Source: JBJKPP01 sp046706145 (lineage in GTDB: Bacteria > Bacteroidota > Ignavibacteria > Ignavibacteriales > Ignavibacteriaceae). From it: 12,898 bases of DNA. Below, one piece after another: positions 1 through 7,489 of the stretch. The number at the start of each line of letters is the position of its first letter. The stretch's first letter is position 1. Where the stretch lies: the NCBI GenBank assembly GCA_046706145.1, contig JBJKPP010000148.1, positions 1-12,898 of the forward strand, read 5' to 3'. A program made the translations under genes and the position numbers. The notes under the pieces are model-generated. The model did not search any database, was not told the DNA's origin, and was given only the letters and a program-made list of their open reading frames with translations.

Positions 1-447
1 GGTTTTCCCAATTGGGCAAAAGAAACTTTAAATAAACACCGAAAAGATGAAAGAGAATATGTTTACTCCTTGCAAGAATTTGAAAATGCTAAAACTCATG
101 AAGATTTATGGAATGCTGCGCAAGTTGAATTGGTTACAGTAGGAAAACTTAACGGCTATATGAGAATGTATTGGGCGAAGAAAATTCTTGAATGGAGTCA
201 ATCGCCTGAAGAGGCATTAAGAATTGCAATTTATTTAAATGATAAATATGAACTCGATGGCAGAGACCCGAATGGTTATGTGGGTTGTGCGTGGTCTATC
301 GGTGGAGTGCATGATAGAGCGTGGGCAGAGAGATCAGTTTATGGTAAGATTCGATATATGAATAAAAGTGGTTGTACAAAAAAATTCGATATTGAAAAAT
401 ATATAGTTAAATTTCCCCTAAATTTATTAAAGATAAACAAGCATTGA
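1..447 (+). CDS. phr: Class II CPD photolyase (deoxyribodipyrimidine photo-lyase), C-terminal part
   Basis: Repairs UV-induced cyclobutane pyrimidine dimers in DNA using light and a reduced FAD cofactor. Frame 1 is open from the first base, so this is a 5'-truncated gene. The 148 residues seen are the end of a family usually about 450 residues long. Class II signatures are dense: LWNAAQ (36-41), YMRMYWAKKILEW (53-65), YELDGRDPNGYVGCAWSIGG (83-102), VHDRAW (103-108) and GKIRYM (115-120), all in the FAD- and DNA-binding helical domain. These tell it apart from class I photolyases and cryptochromes. A TTG at 70-72 could be mistaken for a start, but family similarity continues upstream of it, so the gene really enters from the left. 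After the conserved KKFD (127-130) there is a short unconserved tail. The stop overlaps the next gene by four bases, suggesting cotranscription. Confidence 0.95.
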   Translation, partial: GFPNWAKETLNKHRKDEREYVYSLQEFENAKTHEDLWNAAQVELVTVGKLNGYMRMYWAKKILEWSQSPEEALRIAIYLNDKYELDGRDPNGYVGCAWSIGGVHDRAWAERSVYGKIRYMNKSGCTKKFDIEKYIVKFPLNLLKINKH

Positions 448-968
448 ATATTAGTAAAAATGGAATTGAGGATGTAAGAACCTTACGCTTAATTCTGCGT
501 AAACCATTACAAGAAGATTTAGATACAGTTTTCAGAATTCACAGCGATTCGGCAACACACAAATTTAGCCGAAAAGGACCGCATAAATCTGTGGATGAAA
601 GTAGAGTTTTGCTTAATGAATGGATGGAGCAATGGCAAAAATACGGATATGGTTATTGGAAAATTTCTATTCAGATAGAGCCGGACAAAGTGATAGGCTT
701 TGGCGGAATTACAAATAAAGAACTAGAGGGCGAAGATTTCCCCAATTTATACTATCGTCTAATTCCTGAAGAATGGGGAAAGGGTTATGCTACAGAAATG
801 TCACGTGCAGCAATTGATGTTGCGTTTAACAAACTTGGATTATCCAAAGTTATTGCAATAGTACGACCCGGCAATAAACCTTCAATTCATGTTGTTGAAC
901 GGTTGAATATGATTTTAGCAAAGGAGATTATTTATAAAGGAGAACCGGGGATTATTATACATTATTAA
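444..968 (+). CDS. GNAT-family N-acetyltransferase, RimJ/RimL-like
   Basis: Predicted cytoplasmic acetyl-CoA-dependent N-acetyltransferase; substrate unknown. The 174 residues follow the RimL-type (Acetyltransf_3) plan: RTLRLILRKPLQEDLD at 12-27 is the usual opening, IGFGGI (84-89) lies on the central strand, and EEWGKGYATE (109-118) is the acetyl-CoA pyrophosphate-binding motif A. RPGNKPSIHVVERLNM (141-156) matches the following NxxS helix, although the usual glycine of LGM/LGF is asparagine here. The start is chosen as TTG at 444-446 because no ATG or GTG precedes the conserved region and an in-frame stop (TAA at 408) lies just upstream. The TTGA overlap with the photolyase stop suggests translational coupling, and I see no clear ribosome binding site. 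The protein ends soon after the last strand, slightly short for the family. Relatives include ribosomal-protein acetylases and many enzymes of unknown substrate, so I assign no specific role. Confidence 0.85.
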   Translation: MNISKNGIEDVRTLRLILRKPLQEDLDTVFRIHSDSATHKFSRKGPHKSVDESRVLLNEWMEQWQKYGYGYWKISIQIEPDKVIGFGGITNKELEGEDFPNLYYRLIPEEWGKGYATEMSRAAIDVAFNKLGLSKVIAIVRPGNKPSIHVVERLNMILAKEIIYKGEPGIIIHY

Positions 969-980
969 TAAATAAAAGAA

Positions 981-999
981 AATCTTCTAAACTTAGATT
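981..999. terminator. Possible weak bidirectional terminator between convergent genes
   Basis: The 45 bases between the convergent acetyltransferase and kinase genes hold nested A/T-rich inverted repeats. TCTAA (986-990) faces TTAGA (993-997), and an alternative pairing is AATCT (981-985) with AGATT (995-999). T-rich stretches follow on both strands (TTATTTT on the plus strand, TTTTCTTTT on the minus strand). The stem is short and weak, so this is a candidate based mainly on its position. Confidence 0.3.
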
Positions 1000-1013
1000 A
1001 TTTTGGTGTTGTC

Positions 1014-4000
1014 TCAAGCAGATTTTGATAAAGAGTTAAAACATTTAACAAGCACATTAACCAGGTCCTCAATTTTAAATGGTTTAACTATATAATCATC
1101 CATCCCAATCGAAATATATTTATCATGATCAGTTTTTAAGGCGTTTGCAGTCATAGCAACTATTTGAAGCTGTCTGAATTCATCGGGTTTATTTCTAATC
1201 TCGATAGTTGCTTGTGTACCGTCCATTTCAGGCATTTGAATGTCCATAAGAATTACATCATATGATTTTAATTTTAGTGCTTCAAGAACTTCAAATCCAT
1301 TAAAAGCAACATCAGCTTTGTAACCGATCTTTTCTAAAATCTTCAATGCAACCTTTTGGTTCACCTTATTGTCTTCTGCAAGAAGTATCCTGAGAGGATA
1401 TTTATGTGCAATTTCACCATCAAATTGTGTGGGCACGGGGTCATACTTTTTAACTATCGAACCGTTTTTCTTGAGTACTGTTATTAATGCATTCTGTAGG
1501 TGAGATAATTTAATTGGTTTTGTTAAAGTTGCTTTGAACAGAGCCAAATTGTTTTTCTTATCTTTATAACCATATGATGACAATAATATTAACGGAGGGG
1601 TTGCTCCATTGTGAAGTTTTTTAATTTCTTCTGCGAGCATTATTCCATCCATCTCCGGCATATGATAATCCAGGATAGCTACATCAAATGTATTATCTTT
1701 AGCAAGTAACTCTAGTGCCTCGGGTCCGGATGCAGTGCTTGTTGGTGTCATTTGCAAGGATTCCATTTGTTGAGTTAATATTTCTCTATTAGTTCCATTA
1801 TCATCAACAATAAGAATTCTTTTTCCATAGAGTGCAGATAAATCATCGTGCTCTTCTTTTTCAGCAGATAATTGAACCATTATGGTAAAGTGAAAAGATG
1901 CCCCCTCTCCCGGAACACCGCTGCTTTCGACCCACATTGATCCACCCATAAGTTCGCTTAACTGTTTGCTAATTGCAAGTCCAAGTCCGGTTCCACCAAA
2001 TTTTCGGGTTGTCGAAGCATCGACTTGAGAAAAAGATTGAAACAACCTTTTCTGAGATTCTAACGGAATTCCTATTCCTGTATCTTTTACGGAGAAACGA
2101 AGTTGATACCCATAGTGATCTTGTAGTTGACCTGATACAGAAACTACAACCTCTCCCTTTTCCGTAAACTTAATTGCGTTACTCAAGAGGTTCACTAGAA
2201 TTTGACGAAGTCGGGTGACATCGCCAATCACTTTCTTAGATAATCCTTCACCCATTGAATAGGTTAACTCAAGTTTCTTGTCAGCCGCTTTGGATGCAAC
2301 AACATCTAAGGCCTCCTCAACACAAGTCCTAACGTCAAAAGGTTGCTTCTCCAATTCTATTTTCTGGGCTTCTATCTTAGAAAAATCAAGTATATCATTA
2401 ATTAAACTCAGTAAAATATCACCACTGTTAAGTATAGTTTTAGCATAATCGTTTTGTTCATCATTCAACTTTGTATCCAGTAACAATCCTGTCATCCCAA
2501 TAACAGCATTCAACGGAGTGCGGATTTCGTGACTCATATTTGCCAAAAACTGTCCTTTAACTTCATTTGCTTTCTTTAATTCAATGTTTGCTTTTTCAAG
2601 TTCTGAGTTGGCTTCCTTTATAGCTTCCTCATATCTTTTGCGTTTTGTAATATCGTGACTTATGCCTAAGATTCCTTTCACATTTCCGCGTTCATCTCTT
2701 AAAGGAATTTTTGTCGTTAAATAACAACGCTGCTCACCTTTTTCTTTATGATGGAGTATTTCTTCCTTTTCAATTATTGGTTCACCTGTTTCTAAAATCT
2801 TCATCTCTTCGCTAAATAGCATTACAGCCTTTTCTCGAGCAAAAAAGTCAAAGACTGTTTTTCCGATAGTATCTTCCTGTCTTTTTACCCCAGCAAATTT
2901 AAGATGGGCCGTATTATTTAGAATATATCTGCCCGCGGAATCTTTGAAGAATACTAAATCGGGAACAGTATTAATTAATTGTTCCAGAAGATTTCGCTCT
3001 GCTCTCAAAGTTTCTTCCATATGTTTCCGGTCAGTAATATCTCTGCCGATACCAATTAATCCAAGTATTTTACCCGAATTGTCTTGTAAGGGTAATTTAG
3101 ATGTGAGAAGCCAACGCTTTTCACCGTCCTTAGTCATGAAGAATTCTTCTCTATTAAGTATTGATTTGCCTGTTTTAAGGATCGACTGATCGTCTTTATA
3201 AAAACCATCAGCTATTTCTTTTGAGAAGAATTCAAAATCGGTTTTTCCTATAATTTCCTTTTCCGACTGACATCCCAGATTTTGAACATCCCTATGATTT
3301 GCAATTGTTTTACGGCAAGCATTATCCTTAACATATATTGCATCCGGTAAATTATCTATTATAGTACGAAGTAAAATTTTTTCTTTTTGAAGTACTTCAT
3401 CCATCCTTTTTTGTTCTGTAATATCACGATCAATTCCTATAGTGTAAGTTTTTCCCTGTATTTTAATGGGCGCCGCTGTGTATTCTATAACGTTAGGTTT
3501 TCCATCAGGTCGAATCCAGGAATATTGTCCACGAAATACTTTTGTTTCTCTAATGGCTTGGCTATTGTCTTCGCTAAGCGTAATAGATAATCCTTCCAAA
3601 TAACCAATTTTAAGAAGCTCTTCACGTGTTCGACCCGACATTTCCGCGTATCTCGTGTTACAATCTACTAACCTGCGTTTTGTTGGATCGGCATTTTCTT
3701 CAAATATATTTATACCGTCAAAAGCATTTTCAAAAACTAATTTAAATTTTTCGACCTGTTCTCGAAGATTTTCTTGTGCTAGTTTCTGTTCGGTAATATC
3801 GCGGCCAATTCCCATTAACCCAATAATGTTGCCATCGTCATCTCTTAATGGAAGTTTTGATGTGAGAAGCCAATGCTTCTTGCCTTCCTTATTAATAAAA
3901 AATTCCTCTCTTTTAAGTATTGGATTTCCTGTTTCTATAACAGAATGGTCGTTAGCAATAAAACCTTTAGCGATTTCATCCGGAAATAAATCAGAATCTG

Positions 4001-4694
4001 TTTTTCCTATAACTTCGCGCTCAGAGTTACGCCCCATGTTATTTAAATCGGCAAGGTTTGCAATAATTTTTCTTCCTTCACGGTCTTTAGCAAAAATTGC
4101 GTCTGGAATATTGTCTATTAAAGTGCGGAGCAAAATTCTTTCTTTTTGAAATGTTTCTTCTGCAAGCTTTCTTTCAGTTATATCTCTGTCAATGCCGAGT
4201 AAGCCTATAATCTTTCCCTCGTTGTCTCTGTATGGGATTTTTGATGTCAAAAGCCAGTGTTTGTTTCCATTGCTATCAAAAATAGACCATTCCTTATTCA
4301 ACATTGGTTTACCGCTTTTGATAACTTCTTTGTCTTCATCCTGTATTTCCCTTGCCATCCCATCCGGGAAAAAATCAAAAACAGTTTTATTAAGAACGTC
4401 AGATTCATCTTGGCAGCCAACATTTTTCAAATCGGCAGGATTAGTAATTATTCTTTTGTAGTCTTTGTCTTTTGCGTAAACGGCGTCGGGTAAACAGTCG
4501 ATCAAGGTTCTGAACAGAATACGTTCACGATTAAAAGTATTTTCTATTTCTTTAAGTTCGGCCGCGTAGGTGCCCTCTAATTTTCTAAGACGCTGACGTA
4601 AATCTGATATTTCTTTTAAGAGCTCCGGTTTAGTTTTGTTGGTCTCTTCGATTAGTATGTCGGAATTATTTATATCTGAAGATGTTTCTGACAC
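1014..4694 (-). CDS. Soluble hybrid sensor histidine kinase: five PAS, HisKA, HATPase_c, two receivers
   Basis: Multi-sensor hybrid kinase of 1226 residues with no membrane segment or signal peptide, so it probably senses intracellular cues. Order: N-terminal coiled coil (about 22-56); PAS1 (56-175), PAS2 (184-304), PAS3 (312-428), PAS4 (437-556), PAS5 (566-685); helical linker (688-716); HisKA with MSHEIRTPLN and phosphoacceptor His722; ATPase with the N box ending at Asn839, DTGIGI (871-876) and FGGTGLGL (899-906). Two receivers follow, both with intact sites: Asp964/Asp965, Asp1009 and Lys1059 in the first; Glu1107/Asp1108, Asp1151, Thr1182 and Lys1204 in the second. No HPt domain or DNA-binding output is visible, so a separate phosphotransfer partner is expected. 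The start is GTG at 4692-4694, preceded on the minus strand by AAAGGAAAG at suitable spacing. PAS1, 2, 4 and 5 are close copies; PAS3 is a different type. The gene diverges from the GH92 gene. Confidence 0.95.
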   Translation of the reverse strand: MSETSSDINNSDILIEETNKTKPELLKEISDLRQRLRKLEGTYAAELKEIENTFNRERILFRTLIDCLPDAVYAKDKDYKRIITNPADLKNVGCQDESDVLNKTVFDFFPDGMAREIQDEDKEVIKSGKPMLNKEWSIFDSNGNKHWLLTSKIPYRDNEGKIIGLLGIDRDITERKLAEETFQKERILLRTLIDNIPDAIFAKDREGRKIIANLADLNNMGRNSEREVIGKTDSDLFPDEIAKGFIANDHSVIETGNPILKREEFFINKEGKKHWLLTSKLPLRDDDGNIIGLMGIGRDITEQKLAQENLREQVEKFKLVFENAFDGINIFEENADPTKRRLVDCNTRYAEMSGRTREELLKIGYLEGLSITLSEDNSQAIRETKVFRGQYSWIRPDGKPNVIEYTAAPIKIQGKTYTIGIDRDITEQKRMDEVLQKEKILLRTIIDNLPDAIYVKDNACRKTIANHRDVQNLGCQSEKEIIGKTDFEFFSKEIADGFYKDDQSILKTGKSILNREEFFMTKDGEKRWLLTSKLPLQDNSGKILGLIGIGRDITDRKHMEETLRAERNLLEQLINTVPDLVFFKDSAGRYILNNTAHLKFAGVKRQEDTIGKTVFDFFAREKAVMLFSEEMKILETGEPIIEKEEILHHKEKGEQRCYLTTKIPLRDERGNVKGILGISHDITKRKRYEEAIKEANSELEKANIELKKANEVKGQFLANMSHEIRTPLNAVIGMTGLLLDTKLNDEQNDYAKTILNSGDILLSLINDILDFSKIEAQKIELEKQPFDVRTCVEEALDVVASKAADKKLELTYSMGEGLSKKVIGDVTRLRQILVNLLSNAIKFTEKGEVVVSVSGQLQDHYGYQLRFSVKDTGIGIPLESQKRLFQSFSQVDASTTRKFGGTGLGLAISKQLSELMGGSMWVESSGVPGEGASFHFTIMVQLSAEKEEHDDLSALYGKRILIVDDNGTNREILTQQMESLQMTPTSTASGPEALELLAKDNTFDVAILDYHMPEMDGIMLAEEIKKLHNGATPPLILLSSYGYKDKKNNLALFKATLTKPIKLSHLQNALITVLKKNGSIVKKYDPVPTQFDGEIAHKYPLRILLAEDNKVNQKVALKILEKIGYKADVAFNGFEVLEALKLKSYDVILMDIQMPEMDGTQATIEIRNKPDEFRQLQIVAMTANALKTDHDKYISIGMDDYIVKPFKIEDLVNVLVKCFNSLSKSA
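2640..4529 (-). repeat. Internally duplicated PAS-domain coding units in the hybrid kinase
   Basis: Four of the five PAS units are recognisable copies: PAS1 about 4170-4529, PAS2 about 3783-4145, PAS4 about 3027-3386 and PAS5 about 2640-2999. Shared blocks include (K/R)ERILLRTLIDNIPDAI(F/Y)xKD at the start of each unit, a GKT(D/V)F-(D/E)FF-like block in the middle, and (W/Y)LLTSK(L/I)PLRD followed by GLxGIGRDIT at the end. PAS3 (about 3411-3761) is divergent and breaks the series. The pattern suggests duplication of a unit of roughly 120-125 codons. The similarity extends to the DNA, so the antisense strand shows repeated spurious ORFs here. Confidence 0.8.
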
Positions 4695-4943
4695 AAGACT
4701 TTCCTTTTTATAATACTCTCCCTAAAATAATGGACTAAATCCGTCAGGAAATAACAAGTTTGGTGCCATAATCCTAACTTGATTAAAAGTTACGATATAA
4801 ATAAATATTCATAGAAATCATGTTAAAAATGGGCAGAATAGTTTGAGCTACTAAATATAATTTGGTGCTGATTTAAACGACCAAAACATCCCAAAGAAGT
4901 AATTTTCACCATGTTTTTACCGAATGAGTCTAATATATTACCT

Positions 4944-4964
4944 GTTCATAAATTGTTAATGAAC
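4944..4964. promoter_or_regulatory. 21-base dyad, candidate operator upstream of GH92 gene
   Basis: Arms GTTCAT (4944-4949) and ATGAAC (4959-4964) are perfect inverted repeats. Inside them one A/A mismatch is followed by two more pairs (AA 4951-4952 with TT 4956-4957) around a centre at 4954. The size and symmetry fit a dimeric transcription factor site. It lies about 100 bases before the GH92 start and just upstream of the best -35/-10 candidate. No T-run follows, so it is not a terminator. The binding protein is unknown. Confidence 0.4.
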
Positions 4965-4975
4965 TTCAGAAATTT

Positions 4976-5002
4976 TTGTTATGCTGCTTATTTAGATATA
5001 AG
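4976..5002 (+). promoter_or_regulatory. Possible promoter for GH92 gene
   Basis: TTGTTA (4976-4981) and TATAAG (4997-5002) resemble sigma-70 type -35 and -10 boxes, but the 15-base spacing is short and the region is A/T-rich, where such matches arise by chance. A transcript from here would have a leader of about 55 bases containing the palindrome at 5034-5045. I see no Bacteroides-type TAnnTTTG element in this stretch. Confidence 0.25.
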
Positions 5003-5033
5003 CGATTCATCAAATACTTGTCTAAACTTTTTT

Positions 5034-5045
5034 TAAGAATTCTTA
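5034..5045. promoter_or_regulatory. 12-base perfect palindrome just upstream of GH92 start
   Basis: TAAGAATTCTTA is a perfect palindrome 19 bases before the ATG at 5065, preceded by a run of T. It may be an operator half or a leader feature. Short A/T-rich palindromes are common by chance, so support is weak. Confidence 0.25.
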
Positions 5046-5064
5046 TTAAATTAAAAAGCAACAA

Positions 5065-7446
5065 ATGTTAAATATCAGAAGCTTGTTCGGAAGCTTAAAG
5101 TTTATGAGAATCAAAATTAACTGTCTCCCTTTTTCTATTCTTATGGGGAGTTTTATTTGTGTCCAAACTTTTGCACAAAAGAAACCAGTGGATTATGTAA
5201 ATCCATTTATTGGTACTGAAGAAATAGGACATACTTTTCCTGGAGTGGAAGTTCCATTTGGAATGGTGCAGCTAAGTCCCGAGACGGACACAGTTATGTA
5301 CACAAATGGAAATGGATATAATCCTGATGTTTACAGATATTGTGCAGGCTACCAGTATGATGACAAAACGATAGTAGGTTTCAGTCATACACATTTCAGT
5401 GGAACCGGACATTCAGACCTCGGCGATTTCCTGGTAATGCCGACAGTTGGTAAATTACAACTAAATCCGGGTACGAGGGACAATCCAGATGGCGGATACA
5501 GATCACGTTTCTCTCATAAAACAGAAGTAACACAACCAGGTTATTATGCAGTAACACTTAATGATTATAATATTAGAGCAGAATTAACAGCAACAAAGAG
5601 AGTAGGTTTTCATCGCTACACATTTCCTAAAACAGACAGCGCACATGTAATTTTAGACATGGTATCCGGTATATATAATTATGATGGAAAAGTAGTATGG
5701 GATTATATAAGGGTAGAAAACGATACTCTCGTAACCGGCTTTAGACAAACCGATGGTTGGGCAAGAACTAGATATATTTATTTTGCTATGGAATTTTCAA
5801 AACCTTTCAAGTCTTACGGATTAAGGAACGAAAACAAACCTATTTATACGGGATTCTGGAGAAAATGGAACCAAGATAAAAACTTTCCTGAAAGAGCCGG
5901 AAGAAAAATAAAAGCATATTTTAATTTTGATGCACGCGATGGTAAACCAATTCTCATAAAGTTTGCAATTTCGGGAGTTAGTACTGCTGGAGCTTTGAAA
6001 AATTTGAAAGCCGAAATACCCGGATGGGATTTTGAAAAAGTTAGAACTGAAGCGAAAGAAGAGTGGAATAAAGAGCTTTCTAAAATTACTGTCAAAGCAG
6101 AGAAGGACAGAGAAATTACTTTTTATACTGCATTATATCATGCATTCTTAGCTCCAATAGTTTTTTCAGATGTTGATGGTCAATACAGAGGGCTCGATCA
6201 GAATATTCACAAAGCAAAAGGATTTACTGATTACACAATTTTTTCTTTGTGGGATACTTACAGGGCTCTACATCCTTTATTTACGATAATTCAAAGGAAG
6301 AGAACGTCTGATATTATTAATTCAATGCTGGCTCATTACGAACAAAGTGCTGAACATATTTTACCGATTTGGTCTCATTGGGCAAATGAAAATTGGTGTA
6401 TGATTGGTTACCACGCTGTTCCCGTTATTGTTGATGCCTATATGAAAGGCATAAGAGGATTCAATATAAGCGAAGCATTTAAGGCCGTGCTTGCAAGTGC
6501 AAACCATGATGCTTATGACGGCATCGGATACTATAAAAAATATGGTTACGTACCGGACGATTTGAATTCATATTCCGCCTCAAAAACGCTTGAGTATGCT
6601 TACGATGACTGGTCAATTTATAGGTTTGCAAAAAAACTCGGCAAAGAGAAAATAGCGGATGAATTTTGGAAAAGGGCAAATTCCTATAAGAATATTTTTG
6701 ATAAACAAACAAGGTTTATGCGTGCGAAGAGTTCAAAAGGAGTCTGGAAAACACCTTTCGATCCTATGAGTACAGAAGGGCAGGGATATATTGAAGGCAA
6801 TGCCTGGAACTATTCTCTTTACGTTCCGCAGGATGTGAAGGGATTAATCAAATTACTTGGTGGAAATGCTAAGCTCATTTCGTGGCTTGACACTTTATTT
6901 ACTATGAAAGTTCCTGAATCCGAAATCGCTTCAACGGAGGACGTAACACAGGCCGGCTTAATAGGAAATTATGATCAGGGAAACGAACCGAGTCATCAAA
7001 TTGCATATTTATATGATTATGCTGGTGAACCGTGGAAAACTCAGGAAAAAATACATGAAATAGTAAATTCAAAATATAACGACACCCCAGACGGGTTGTG
7101 TGGAAACGATGATTGTGGTCAGATGTCTGCATGGTATATTTTTAGTTGCATGGGATTTTATCCTGTTGCTCCTGGCAGCAACCAATATGTAATTGGAAGT
7201 CCCTGCTTGAATGAGGCAAAGATTAATCTTGAAAATGGAAAGACTTTTAAAATTGTTGCGGAGAATCTCTCTAAGAAAAATATTTATATTAAGGCTGTTT
7301 TCCTGAATGGGAAAACCCTAGACAGATGCTATATTACTAACGATGAAATCATGAATGGAGGAGAACTGAGATTTATAATGGCTTCTACACCCAACAAGCA
7401 TTGGGCCGTTTCAAAAGAGTCAGTTCCTTATTCTATGACGAAGTAA
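5065..7446 (+). CDS. Exported GH92 family alpha-mannosidase (putative alpha-1,2-mannosidase)
   Basis: Glycoside hydrolase family 92, whose members are calcium-dependent, inverting exo-alpha-mannosidases acting on mannan or N-glycans. At 793 residues it is full length. Signatures: VDYVNPFIGT (42-51), FPGVEVPFGMVQLSPET (58-74), FSHTHFSGTGHSDLGD (106-121), SLWDTYR (394-400), YIEGNAWNY (575-583), GNEPSHQIAYLYDYAG (639-654) and GNDDCGQMSAWYIFS (680-694). Glu577 and the acidic pair Asp682/Asp683 lie where I recall the family placing catalytic acid and base; that mapping is from memory. The N-terminus is an export signal with hydrophobic core and likely cleavage at TFA/QKK (37/38). ATG at 5065 or at 5104 (Met14) could start it; Met14 gives a tidier signal peptide and has GGAAG 10 bases upstream. 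No lipobox cysteine is present. It stands alone, with no SusC/SusD pair or other glycosidase nearby. Linkage specificity cannot be read from sequence. Confidence 0.93.
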   Translation: MLNIRSLFGSLKFMRIKINCLPFSILMGSFICVQTFAQKKPVDYVNPFIGTEEIGHTFPGVEVPFGMVQLSPETDTVMYTNGNGYNPDVYRYCAGYQYDDKTIVGFSHTHFSGTGHSDLGDFLVMPTVGKLQLNPGTRDNPDGGYRSRFSHKTEVTQPGYYAVTLNDYNIRAELTATKRVGFHRYTFPKTDSAHVILDMVSGIYNYDGKVVWDYIRVENDTLVTGFRQTDGWARTRYIYFAMEFSKPFKSYGLRNENKPIYTGFWRKWNQDKNFPERAGRKIKAYFNFDARDGKPILIKFAISGVSTAGALKNLKAEIPGWDFEKVRTEAKEEWNKELSKITVKAEKDREITFYTALYHAFLAPIVFSDVDGQYRGLDQNIHKAKGFTDYTIFSLWDTYRALHPLFTIIQRKRTSDIINSMLAHYEQSAEHILPIWSHWANENWCMIGYHAVPVIVDAYMKGIRGFNISEAFKAVLASANHDAYDGIGYYKKYGYVPDDLNSYSASKTLEYAYDDWSIYRFAKKLGKEKIADEFWKRANSYKNIFDKQTRFMRAKSSKGVWKTPFDPMSTEGQGYIEGNAWNYSLYVPQDVKGLIKLLGGNAKLISWLDTLFTMKVPESEIASTEDVTQAGLIGNYDQGNEPSHQIAYLYDYAGEPWKTQEKIHEIVNSKYNDTPDGLCGNDDCGQMSAWYIFSCMGFYPVAPGSNQYVIGSPCLNEAKINLENGKTFKIVAENLSKKNIYIKAVFLNGKTLDRCYITNDEIMNGGELRFIMASTPNKHWAVSKESVPYSMTK

Positions 7447-7489
7447 TAGAGTTTTCTTAAATTTGGGCTTATTAAAATAATTTACAGAC

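Larger units (their letters stand above)
4695..5064. other. Divergent intergenic region between hybrid kinase and GH92 gene
   Basis: This 370-base A+T-rich stretch has no credible gene. It must carry the promoters of both divergent genes. Next to the kinase is its ribosome binding site (AAGGA on the minus strand, 4702-4706). Further right it holds an 8-base direct repeat TTTGGTGC (4759-4766 and 4861-4868), a 21-base dyad at 4944-4964, a possible plus-strand promoter near 4976-5002 and a 12-base palindrome at 5034-5045. A looser TTGATT (4779-4784), 17 bases, TAAATA (4802-4807) pair also fits a plus-strand promoter but is far from the start codon. Confidence 0.6.

Noticed and set aside
70..72. 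TTG at 70 as the start of a small complete gene
   Set aside because: The same frame is open to base 1 and continues the photolyase similarity upstream, so the gene is truncated by the window edge, not started here.
2944..4461. Series of plus-strand ORFs opposite the kinase encoding similar peptides (2944-3189, 3655-4149, 4192-4461)
   Set aside because: They resemble each other only because they are the antisense of the duplicated PAS units. They have no recognisable domain, and the minus-strand reading is an intact, well-supported kinase.
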